Part shown: positions 23,941-32,844 of the stretch, in pieces
How positions within the stretch are numbered: position 1 is the stretch's first letter
Layout: each line of letters opens with the position of its first letter
DNA from: Hyaloscypha bicolor E
Taxonomy: Eukaryota; Ascomycota; Leotiomycetes; Helotiales; Hyaloscyphaceae
Assembly: GCF_002865645.1 (NCBI RefSeq)
Contig: NW_020194562.1
Span: forward strand, 868,001 to 932,000
Reading direction: 5' to 3'
DNA: 64,000 bases
Notes under the pieces: model-generated
Told to the model about the DNA's origin: nothing
The model's database searches: none
The model's input: only the letters and a program-made list of their open reading frames with translations
Program-made: the position numbers and the translations under genes

Positions 23941-24999
23941 TCAGGTTTTTAATTCTACTACTTATATAAAAGCAGGATATAAGAGAAAGCTTTTAATTAT
24001 AAATAAGTATTCTAGTTATATTAATATAGAGTTTATATAAATATATAATTACTTTAAAATTCTGCTTTTTATTTTATTTTTATATTCGATATATTATCTT
24101 TAATCTCTTAGTATAAGCTACTTTTTACTACTTTCTATTTATTATTCTACCGAGATTAATAGGCTTTTAAATACTAGTAAAAGTATTTCTTCTTTAATAA
24201 AAAGAATATTTTAGTCTGTTTTTAAGCCTGCTTAGAATAAAAGTATATTTAAATCAAATATTTTATTTATTTGAAAAAAGACAGGTATATAGTTATACTA
24301 ACTATTAATTATTCTTTTAGCTATTGCCTTATTAAGACTATAAACTTCTCCTAAAGCTTTTCCTAATATAATTATAACTTCTTATACTATAAAATATATA
24401 TGGCAATTCTTAAAAATCTATATAAAGAACTTATTTAAAGCGGCCTTTTGCAAGCTTATTAAAGTAAATAAATCAAATATAGTAAAGGCTTCTATTATAG
24501 AGTATTATATAGAGGGCTTAAAAGAAGCTTTATAGCTTGAAAAGAAAAAGAGATATTAAGAGAAAAAGCTTAATTTAATAAGAAAGCCTGCAGAAAAGGC
24601 CCAGTTCTTTGGAATAGCTAAAGTACTAGCTATAATAGTATTTGAGAAGACGAAGGCTATAAAGGCAAAATAAGATAAATTAGATAAGTAAAAGGTAAAG
24701 GAGGATATAAAGATTACTAAAGTAATAAAAGATACCTTGGAAAAGCAGGAGAAGGAAGTAGAGAAGGCAAGAAAGGCGAAGCAAAAAGAGATTAATAATA
24801 AAGTAAAGAGAGAGAAGTATAAAATGGAGGTTTTAGAGAGAGTAGTTGTAAGAAAGGCAGCTATAGTAGCTAGAAATACTACTAAAAAAGCCAAACCGTC
24901 CCGTATAGTAATATTGAGGATAGGGTCTTCGATTTTATCGAATTTAGGGGCTCAGGAAGCGGTTATTATAGAGGAGGACAATTCTAAAGCTATAGGGTG

Positions 25000-25125
25000 C
25001 TAGGTAATCACGAGGGACTCGCTTAGCCTTACTCAGATAGCAACTTCTCGCTAGACAGAATTCATCAAGCTTCACAACACACTCAAGATTCCAGCATGCC
25101 CAGCATAGGGGTAGTGCAGACTTCC
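25000..25125. repeat. Less mutated copy of the same direct repeat
   Basis: Begins CTAGGTAATCACGAGGGACT just after the transposase-tail stop and is partner to the copy at 23814-23940. It keeps the C and G bases lost in the other copy. Confidence 0.75.
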
Positions 25126-25697
25126 CGATCAGGAAGCGAGATTATTTTACCCTAACGTCTTAGCAAATAAAAAATCCTGGTTAGCCAACTTAATGCGCCT
25201 AGTTCAATTACTCTATATCTTAATTTTAGACCGATTAATAGTGTGGTTATTTAATAATTAATTAAGTCCGAGGTGGGCTGAAAATTTGGGGTGTGCATTC
25301 GCTTGGGGTGTGCATTGATTGACCTTGGAAATCGGTTACCTCACTTCTTGGCACCACCACACCAGAAAGGCCCGCCTCCACGGCAGTGGCCCCCGGAGGG
25401 CCAGCGGAGCGTCACCAACGCCCCCTTCAATATTATATATATTGTAGAGGCATGCCAGAGAATCCCCGCCATCTGCTTCATCCAGCCCGAGAGACGGGAA
25501 AGTGAGGGTGAGATGGGAGAGAAGAAGAGTGCGGTGCCTTCCTCGAGGCAAGCGCGAAGAGTGAAGAAGTCGCGACTTCCTCACATTCACCTTGAGAACA
25601 GTAGCCTTGAACAAACAGAACTTGACCAAAGCTCTGATTTGATATTCTTTTTTCGCCAACGCCAACCTCAACCTCAACCTCACAATACATCCTGAAG

Positions 25698-26585
25698 ATG
25701 GACAGCGACAACGTGAGTACAACCAAATGCACAAGTGATCAGAATAATAGCTAATCTGAATAGGCACCCCCGCCAAAGCGCCACAAGGCGATGTCGTTTC
25801 ACCGCAAGGTGCCCCCGGAAGTCCGCAACATGCTCTACAATCACGCAGCGCTGCCAGAGGGCGTTGATCCCGAGGAGCGTACCTTCAAGACCGTGGATGA
25901 AGATGGAACCATCGCGCCTTTGGACACTGTCCGAACCTTCTTCCCGGATAAAATCAGCAAAGCTGGCAAGAGCACGCTTTTCGCAAAAGACATTGTTCGG
26001 GTGACTGAAATCACTGAGGAGGTCCTCACACTCGTGCTGCCGGAAATTCTCTTCCAGTTCGACACTCCGCATGCTCTTGAGGTATTTGCTGAGACCTTTG
26101 CTGCCCATGCCAGCATCTGCGATGTTGTCCCAGAACTGCACATCGAGTTGGATTTCGCAAAAGGTTTGGGCGAGGAGCATCTCGGGAAGCTGGGTGGCTG
26201 GGTGGAATGCAAGCTGCCCCACGGACGAGATGTCGGTATGCACGATCATGTTGAACAATGGATGAGCGCGATGCAGCTCCTCCCCGAAGTCGCGAACATC
26301 CATCTCCATCTAGTCTTCTCACACATCTGGAGAGACTTTCGCGAGCTCCGCGGCCTCTCCATGAAGTTCGGCCTTGCGAAGCGCACGGTCACGTTCCAAT
26401 TTCCGACGCCGTCCATTCAATATCCAGAATACAGCTTCTTCGAGGCCCAAACTATGGCGGCAGTGAAAGACTCGGAGTTCTCTGAACAGGCTGGGATCAG
26501 TAATGTGAGGAGAGTTGAGCTTGTCAAATTCGGGTGCAGAGGCTTCAACGTCATCCGCAGGTGCTCGATCAAGTATGGCCTATAG
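25698..26585 (+). CDS. F-box-like hypothetical protein
   Basis: A 278-aa protein from a 15-nt first exon (25698-25712) and exon 25764-26585, intron 51 nt, in phase. After MDSDN-APPPKRHK, the segment FHRKVPPEVRNMLYNHAALP resembles the F-box-like motif (LPxEIRNxIY) of fungal substrate-adaptor or orphan proteins. The rest (CDVVPELHIELDFAK, FGLAKRTVTFQFPTPS) has the alternating pattern of the beta/alpha domains that follow it in this large, poorly known group. The gene sits between a dead transposon and a retroelement relic. The ORF alone could start at 25791, but the N-terminal extension is better supported by the clean splice sites. Confidence 0.7.
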
Positions 26586-26880
26586 TGGGAAATAGATGCA
26601 CAAGATCCTTTAAAGGATGAATTGAGTGGTGGCGCTATTGCATGGAGCTAGGCAAGGAAGCAGAATTGGGTCCCGCAGCCCCGCCAACCCGCAATTCAGA
26701 ACATCCCACTTTCAATACCGAAAACTTACGAAAAACAATTGCTGTACCGGCTGCAGAAGGCTCTCTGCCTCTTGAGAACCCCCTTTTATAACATTAAACC
26801 GTATAACTTCCTACCTCTTTCTCTCCTTTTATTATATTCTACTATTTCTATCTTAATCTGGGAAGTCTCCCACCGCTAAG
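26586..26880. other. Intergenic region
   Basis: About 300 bp, AT-richer towards its right end; no gene or repeat was recognised. Confidence 0.45.
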
Positions 26881-26894
26881 ATCAACTCAGCTCA

Positions 26895-27130
26895 TAAAGC
26901 CCCTCAGTTAAAGAATATGGGCGTATATACCATAGTCCTATCCTCTTCTGGGAGTTTCACAGAATCACAACCAGCAGAAGGAAATGAGAATGGTCCAGGT
27001 GTCAGAAAGCGAGTAGCATTCTACAAGATCAAGTAGCTAGACTACCAAGATACGACATGGGAACCAGAAAGCACGTTACGGCAGCAAGTCCTGCAGCTAC
27101 TTCGTAAGTTTGAATCCGATCGAAGATAGC
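26895..27130 (+). pseudogene. Chromodomain retrotransposon relic
   Basis: One plus-strand frame reads GSFTESQPAEGNENGPG, then RKRVAFYKIK*LDYQDTTWE and PESTLRQQVLQLLRKFES before stops. The pattern (K-hydrophobic-K-W-x-x-Y, then TWEP) is that of the chromodomain at the integrase C-terminus of Ty3/gypsy chromoviruses, with Trp replaced by TAG. Nothing else of the element was recognised. Confidence 0.55.
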
Positions 27131-27144
27131 GCTGAAGAGATTGG

Positions 27145-27535
27145 TCCGCAAAGACGTTAAACTACGACGACAATACCCAGCGCGGGGAGGTGGCGTCTGC
27201 ACGTTGACTAACCTCGAAATGCTGGAAGAGTACCATTGCGTTCCTCGTACTACTTAATTACTTATTTTTTGTGTCCGGGAAGCTTTAATGGACGGTGTCG
27301 ATGTTCATCACGGTCTTCTATTATTGGTCCGCAAAGACGTTAAACTAACCTTTGTCCGCAATGACGTTAAACTACGACGACAATACCCAGCGCGAGGAGG
27401 TGGCGTCTGCACGTTGACTAACCTCGAAATGCTGGAAGAGTACCATCGGGTTCCTCGTACTGCTTAATTACTAATTTTTTGTGTCCGGGAAGCTTTAATG
27501 GACGGTGTCGATGTTCATCACGGCCTTCTATTATT
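27145..27535. repeat. Tandem duplication, 182-bp unit with a 28-bp partial repeat between
   Basis: Unit 1 (27145-27326) and unit 2 (27355-27535) both start TCCGCAA, then GACGTTAAACTACGACGAC, and end CTTCTATTATT, with about ten substitutions in 182 bp. Between them, 27328-27354 repeats the first 20 bases of the unit again. The block lies 420 bp upstream of the recombinase gene. Confidence 0.9.
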
Positions 27536-27951
27536 CTAAGATTCAAGACCGTAATGTTCTTTCCTTAAAGAGATGGTCGGAGGGTTATGTTCGTTCTTGG
27601 ACGCCCCTTCCTTTTTCGCTACATGTCACGCCTACATCTTTCTCCCCTCTTCCTCAAACTTCTCACACTTCATCTCCAACCTCACACCCACACTCGTTCA
27701 ACACCTCGGCGAGGTATGCAACTCTCCTATCAATCGCTATCAATCGGCGGCGTCGATTCTTCTCCTTGAATTAGTCAAGTCTTGCACCGGGAGCCACGCC
27801 TGCGCGACACCCTCGCGTCACCCTCGAATCACCCTCGAGCACTACCTCAGCAAGGTATGGCGGTCCCCTCTGCTGGCATTACTACCTCGCACTGCTTTGT
27901 TTGATTGACATCTCCTAGAATAGACAGCGTCCATTCATCCCTCTTGACGAC

Positions 27952-30900
27952 ATGAAGTTTTCCAGGAAGTACAAGCCAATACCAAACCAGCCAAACCAGG
28001 CTCCAGCGGACCTCAATCAACCTCGCAGTGCCCGCAACGCGTCAAAGAGAGCAAGCCGTCACGCCGAGAATGAATCAGCTCGGGAGCCAGGCCAGAGACT
28101 CATGCAACGGGATGATCTGGACGTTAGAGGCCGGCAAATCTACACTCTTCGCTGGCTATGCAACATGGATTCAATTATGCGAATGTGGTGTGAGTTCTTT
28201 CAGACAAAGCTGGATCGCTTCGACGGTCCAAGTTATTTCAAATCGGGAGGACCTCATCCTGACCGACTTCTTCTACACCAATTCCTCTTCTGGGCCGCCG
28301 ACACATCGGTCGGAAATCTTTACACGTCGAGTCATGCACCATCAGCCATGACTGAGACGTACAGAGCTACCACCGGGACCATCGAACGTTACGTGGTGAT
28401 TCTAGCCAGCTGCTTTGGTTATTATAACGCGAGCCTTGATTCTGATTTGGTCAAATCAGCAAGACTCTGGATTCGAAACGATCTTTCTCGAGAGCTCGGC
28501 CTGAATCGTGAGGTCAAAACGAAGCCAATTGCATATACTGCAGATGTACAACAACTCATTGAGGCCATTTGGAGCTTCAACAGTCTTGCAGTATTCAAAA
28601 ACATCCGAGCCATGTTCAACACGACTCTCGTGTTGAATTTTCTGGTCGACGGTGCATCAAGGATTGGAGAATTCATCCCAACAGACACTGATTCGAAGAA
28701 GAATGGGCGGTATCTGAAATGGGAGGACCTCGATTTCATCATGACCCCATCAGACGACGTGGATGCCATCACAATCCACATTGTTGTGCTTTGCAAATGG
28801 CTAAAAAATCACAGCCACGATCCCAAAGCGTTCAAGGGTTTCGTTGTGCGTCTGCTTCCCCCGCATCTGGCCTTCCAGGACTCTTGCCGCTTTCTAGTGG
28901 TGTTAGCGCTGCATCATGGCTATTTCCGAGACTTTCGCACTTGGGACGAGCTTCTCAGTTGCAAGCCGAGCCGGAGTGGAAGTCCGATGCTGCTCAAGCC
29001 ATCATGCCTGCAACTCCCTGTGTTTATGCCTCTCGTGCCTCGGATTTCCAGAATGGACGGCGTCCAGTCTCTCACGGAGGCAGACGACAACGGAGAGATG
29101 CTCCCATGGACATACTGTCAACTACAGAGGATTGTTGGAAAGTTGTCGCGCCTTGCCGGATTTTCCCAAAAGACTGGACTTCATCAGTTGCGACACGGTG
29201 ATGCTTTCCTTCTTGCACAGCATTGCAAGGACCGTGATACCGCGCGTGTTCTGATGGGGCAACAGACCGACTCCGCTGCATTCTCGACGTATCTGTCCAA
29301 AATCTCGACCACCGACATTCAAGGGCTGGCTCGTGGTGTGTCATCATACGACCTTACACGATTCTCTGGCCTGAGTCTGGGAAAGTGTAGTGACGCACCT
29401 CTCACCCTACCCGCGGAAGAGCTGGCCGCGATCGACTGTCATCCAGAATTTGTGGCGGCTGCGAAGGAATGCGAAGATGCGAGAGATGAGTGCAATCGTC
29501 AGTTCGGATCCCTTCAGGAAACCAGACGGGCGGCCCAGGAATCACCAGCTGCAGCCCAGCTGTTTCGCAGATACCATGTCCTCAGCCTCAACAAGAACGG
29601 CAAATGGAAGCGTCTGGCTGAGCTGAGATTCCGCGCCTTCCGAGAGGCATCCATTCGCGAGTTGACCGCTGCGAGACCAGTTGGTGAACTTAACGTTGGC
29701 GTGAGCGAGCCGGTAGATCATCCAGAACCGACGCTGCCGCTTATGGACGACTACAGGGCTTTGGATGCCGAAGCAGATGATGACACAGGACCCAGTGAGG
29801 ACTCTGAGCGGTTTCTTCAAGATCGAATTGAGGATGTTGGGTTGCTCACAGCAGAACAGACGGCGTCCATCATAGCTGCCGTGCCTGATGATGCAACGGT
29901 GGGAGGAGTCGCGGAAAACGTCGTCCAGGAGGCGCTCAATCAGCAAGTACGCAATCACAACATCTTTCGAATTTCTCTCGATTCAATGGTTGGGACAATT
30001 GGGCGGCAATCGACCGGGATGTCATCGTTCTCGTATGACTACATCCACTTGAGGGAAAGATACGAGACTGTGGCCAAAGACGAGGGCGTCACTTCCGGCA
30101 CGGTCATGGCACTGCTTCTGGAACTTTTGTCGAGCGAACACCACATGAGAGACCTCCCGACTCACTGGCTTTCTCCCGGTGACCAGTCAACATGTATAGT
30201 CTGCCGTCAACAGCTGACAATCGACACCGGCTACACTCACGTACGGCAATGCCTTCAACCCCAGGCAAAAGCCCGTGCAGACCAACTGTGGGTCGACTAC
30301 TGCGCGAGTGTGCCTACAAAATGCACTTGGACATCTACGGTAGCATCGAAAGCCTGTAAGGTCGATCTTACAAATGCAACCCCCGAAGAACGCCAAAAGC
30401 ATTTTCATAAGCACAATAACTCCACGGGTTATAAGTGCTACTGGGGCGGATGCAAGATCACTTTCTCTTCTCAGGCAGAACTTTGCCAACATGTCTACTC
30501 CAAGCACGGGATTCTGCTTTGGACGTCGTCAACTTGCTTGTATTTTTGGTGCCATTACTGCAACGAGTACATCTTCGAAACCAAGTCTTCGCCAGAGAGG
30601 CTGGCCCACTTTGCTTCACATTATGATCAAGCAATTCGAGCTGTTCGGGACTACGGCTATGCAGGAGTTTCTATGGGTTCAAATCACGCTGGACGCCGTC
30701 CAAACGAGTTCCTCCCACCGCACTGTGTCTTTTGCCTCCATGACGAGCGTCTCGATGCGGAAGACCAGCTGCTAGCACCGACACATGAGATCGCGCCACA
30801 CATGCATACGCACTTTCGGTACCTCGCTCCCAGTGATATGATTCACTGCCCAGCATCGTCTGCTGGTGGAGCGCGCCATCCATTGTGCAGTTTTGAGCAG

Positions 30901-31287
30901 AGTATGACTGCAACCGAGGCCTGGAAACACATACAAGAGATACACTATGGTCTCGAATTTGGGCCAAAGTTCGGACCTGGCGCAACAGGGAAAGTCAGAG
31001 GCAAGAAGAGGGTGACTGTGCAGGATGATTCAGATTCAGAGACAGAGGAAAGAGTCAAGATTCGAACGAAGGTGTACGATAAGAAGAAGCCACTTTTAGC
31101 GCAGGATGGTTCGATGCCGGGCAAAAAAGTAACCAGACGGACGGCGTCGATTGATCAATCTTCAGAGCCCGCACTGCCGCTTCAGGAGAAAAACCCCAAC
31201 GACCGCTTGGCCGTGGAGCAGATGGGCACTCAACAAAACAAGCAAATCGCCCATGATCTTTCTGTCATTGATCCATTGCTTCGATAA
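27952..31287 (+). CDS. Tyrosine recombinase with C-terminal zinc fingers (captain/Crypton-like)
   Basis: An intact single-exon 1,111-aa protein. Residues about 190-460 show the tyrosine-recombinase catalytic layout: box I with R237 in VDGASRIGEF followed by LKWEDLDFI; box II HxxR at 411-414 (GLHQLRHGDAFLLAQH); then ARVLMGQQTDSAAFSTY with the candidate nucleophile Y447. The usual His/Trp before the Tyr is Gln. Downstream are a CxxC-H-C cluster (CIVCRQQ with HVRQC, near 745-770), a C2H2 finger (YKCYWGGCKITF to HVYSKH) and a second CxxC/HxxxH module (FWCHYCNEYIF, near 880). Such proteins fall near the DUF3435/Starship-captain and Crypton recombinases; zinc fingers would bind the target DNA. No introns or stops; the ATG at 27952 is the first in frame with this text. 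Confidence 0.72.
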   Translation: MKFSRKYKPIPNQPNQAPADLNQPRSARNASKRASRHAENESAREPGQRLMQRDDLDVRGRQIYTLRWLCNMDSIMRMWCEFFQTKLDRFDGPSYFKSGGPHPDRLLLHQFLFWAADTSVGNLYTSSHAPSAMTETYRATTGTIERYVVILASCFGYYNASLDSDLVKSARLWIRNDLSRELGLNREVKTKPIAYTADVQQLIEAIWSFNSLAVFKNIRAMFNTTLVLNFLVDGASRIGEFIPTDTDSKKNGRYLKWEDLDFIMTPSDDVDAITIHIVVLCKWLKNHSHDPKAFKGFVVRLLPPHLAFQDSCRFLVVLALHHGYFRDFRTWDELLSCKPSRSGSPMLLKPSCLQLPVFMPLVPRISRMDGVQSLTEADDNGEMLPWTYCQLQRIVGKLSRLAGFSQKTGLHQLRHGDAFLLAQHCKDRDTARVLMGQQTDSAAFSTYLSKISTTDIQGLARGVSSYDLTRFSGLSLGKCSDAPLTLPAEELAAIDCHPEFVAAAKECEDARDECNRQFGSLQETRRAAQESPAAAQLFRRYHVLSLNKNGKWKRLAELRFRAFREASIRELTAARPVGELNVGVSEPVDHPEPTLPLMDDYRALDAEADDDTGPSEDSERFLQDRIEDVGLLTAEQTASIIAAVPDDATVGGVAENVVQEALNQQVRNHNIFRISLDSMVGTIGRQSTGMSSFSYDYIHLRERYETVAKDEGVTSGTVMALLLELLSSEHHMRDLPTHWLSPGDQSTCIVCRQQLTIDTGYTHVRQCLQPQAKARADQLWVDYCASVPTKCTWTSTVASKACKVDLTNATPEERQKHFHKHNNSTGYKCYWGGCKITFSSQAELCQHVYSKHGILLWTSSTCLYFWCHYCNEYIFETKSSPERLAHFASHYDQAIRAVRDYGYAGVSMGSNHAGRRPNEFLPPHCVFCLHDERLDAEDQLLAPTHEIAPHMHTHFRYLAPSDMIHCPASSAGGARHPLCSFEQSMTATEAWKHIQEIHYGLEFGPKFGPGATGKVRGKKRVTVQDDSDSETEERVKIRTKVYDKKKPLLAQDGSMPGKKVTRRTASIDQSSEPALPLQEKNPNDRLAVEQMGTQQNKQIAHDLSVIDPLLR

Positions 31288-31643
31288 GGAAGTGTCGAAG
31301 TGCGCAAGGACATGTGGCATATACGAAAAGGTTACGAATGGGGGGTGTCGGTTATCTGGTATGGGAAGGAATCATTTCTTTGCAGGAATATGGCTGTTTA
31401 TGCTGTGCTGACTATCATTCCGGCCACGCAAACTGCATCAACTATTGCCTAATGTTTTCATACACCACTCTAGCATCTATCACGATGGCTATTGATCATT
31501 AGCAGCGGAGGGCTTATGTATTTTATCAGCAAATTCAATGATTGCATTGAGCAAAAGACTATAGCTAGAGACCGTAATTGAATGTAATCAACATGACATG
31601 TCCACCATTCTTGCTATGTTTTCCATGCCTCTCGTTGTATTCT
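31288..31643. other. Region between recombinase gene and NDK 3' end
   Basis: About 350 bp with no gene. If an element ends here, its boundary should lie at or inside the NDK 3' exon; no terminal repeat was seen. Confidence 0.4.
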
Positions 31644-32419
31644 CTACTTCTCGTAGATCCAGTCGTGCAGAGCGGACTTGTATGTCTGGACCTCGCCTTC
31701 CTTGAACCAGAGGGCAATCTCCTTCTTGGCATTCTCAACACTATCGGAACCGTGGCAAATATTCCTGCCCGTCTCGATCGCATAGTCGCCTCGAATTGTG
31801 CCTGGCGGTGATGCAAGGGGGTTGGTGGCACCGAGGAGGGCTGTTCTCATATCAGACGATTGTAGCATTAGGACGCTAGAGAGACATACCACGGCCAGTC
31901 TTGACGGCATCACGACCTTCCCACACCATAGCACAGATTGGCCCGCTGCCCATGTCTAATAACTGTTAGATAGGGACTTTCAGGCGTGAGGATTGAGCTT
32001 ACACTTGATGAGTCCAGGGAAGAATGGCTTCTCGGAGAGATCCTCGTCTGCTCTCATTAGCAATTGAAATGTCAACATGAGACCATGATATCCTTACAAT
32101 GCTTCTCAAGGTGATCCTTGCTGGCAGTCATGAGCTTAATAGCAGCGAGCTTGTAGCTATAACCTGTCAGTAAGGGCTCCAGCTTCGAGTCCGACTCAAC
32201 ATACCCACGAGCCTCGAATCTCGAGATAATCGGCCCAATGAGCCCACGCTGCCATCAATCAGTCCACAATCCTCAATCCATTCCCATAATAACCGTAGCA
32301 TACCTGGACACCATCAGGCTTGATCGCAATGAAGCTAAGCCAAAATGTCAGCTTCACCGCCAAATAGCTCGCTGAACATTCAGCTCCTAGGAATCAACAT
32401 ACGTTTGCTCGTTAGACAT
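31644..32419 (-). CDS. ndk1: Nucleoside diphosphate kinase
   Basis: Transfers the gamma-phosphate from ATP to nucleoside diphosphates through a phospho-histidine. Seven small exons (32419-32403, 32334-32304, 32248-32205, 32156-32098, 32047-32003, 31955-31890, 31840-31644) join in phase to 152 aa, the standard length. The protein reads [18 protein letters not shown], then [39 protein letters not shown] and [20 protein letters not shown]. The active-site histidine is in [17 protein letters not shown]. It ends [12 protein letters not shown] degraded copy of the last exon lies at 22396-22556. The gene is divergent to the glucosidase gene, 425 bp between starts. Confidence 0.96.
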
Positions 32420-32844
32420 GGTGTCGTCGTTGAGTCTGGCTCTCTCGTTTCTTTGACTGGCAGATGCTCGTAGAAATCCTTGAGTTTTGGGGCTCAAGTG
32501 CTTGTAGATTTCGGGGTCTTTGGTGGGTTGTTGGTCGGTCATCTAGGGGGAAGCGAAGTACTGGTGTCGAATATTTTTGGAGGGGTTGGTGGGGCGCTGA
32601 GACAAGCAGTTTTGACCTGAAAGTCCAGGCACGCACGTGTGTGGCTGCCAAGACCCCTGGCGCTGTTTTGGCCCGGGTTGAGGTCATGGCGAGCAGCGAA
32701 TGGCGAACGGCTGGCTGAGGACAACTTGAACACTCTATCCCACTTCACCCTCTCCTTGTCGCAGCACAGCAATTGCTGGCCAGTTTCTATGCGCGAATTA
32801 TACTTGTGAATAGCGGAATTTGCTAGACATTTGCATATTCTGTC
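32420..32844. promoter_or_regulatory. Divergent promoter region of ndk1 (-) and glucosidase II (+)
   Basis: 425 bp between opposite start codons; must hold both promoters. No specific site was identified. Confidence 0.5.

Larger units (their letters stand above)
22953..25336 (+). mobile_element. RIP-degraded pogo/Fot1-class DNA transposon
   Basis: A 2.38-kb element flanked by TA (22951-22952, 25337-25338). Its inverted ends start ACCGA and share TCCAAGGTCAAT and internal GGTGTGCATT-type repeats over about 50 bp. Between 23040 and 25010 the DNA is extremely AT-rich, yet a transposase is still legible: EKAINMLNMQLILNYSQ, then ARDFGIKHT (helix-turn-helix), GLPPT-like text, and a stretch reading KN*IASFI, LKSFYL*NINNL and IKSEYRPY. 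This matches the pogo/Fot N-terminal DNA-binding domains with stops where Trp, Gln and Arg codons would be. The tail (24737-25003) is Lys/Arg/Glu-rich as in this family. It is not functional. Confidence 0.8.

Noticed and set aside
25291..25776. Open frames on both strands at the right end of the pogo element
   Set aside because: They span the terminal repeat and the leader of the F-box-like gene; no protein similarity.
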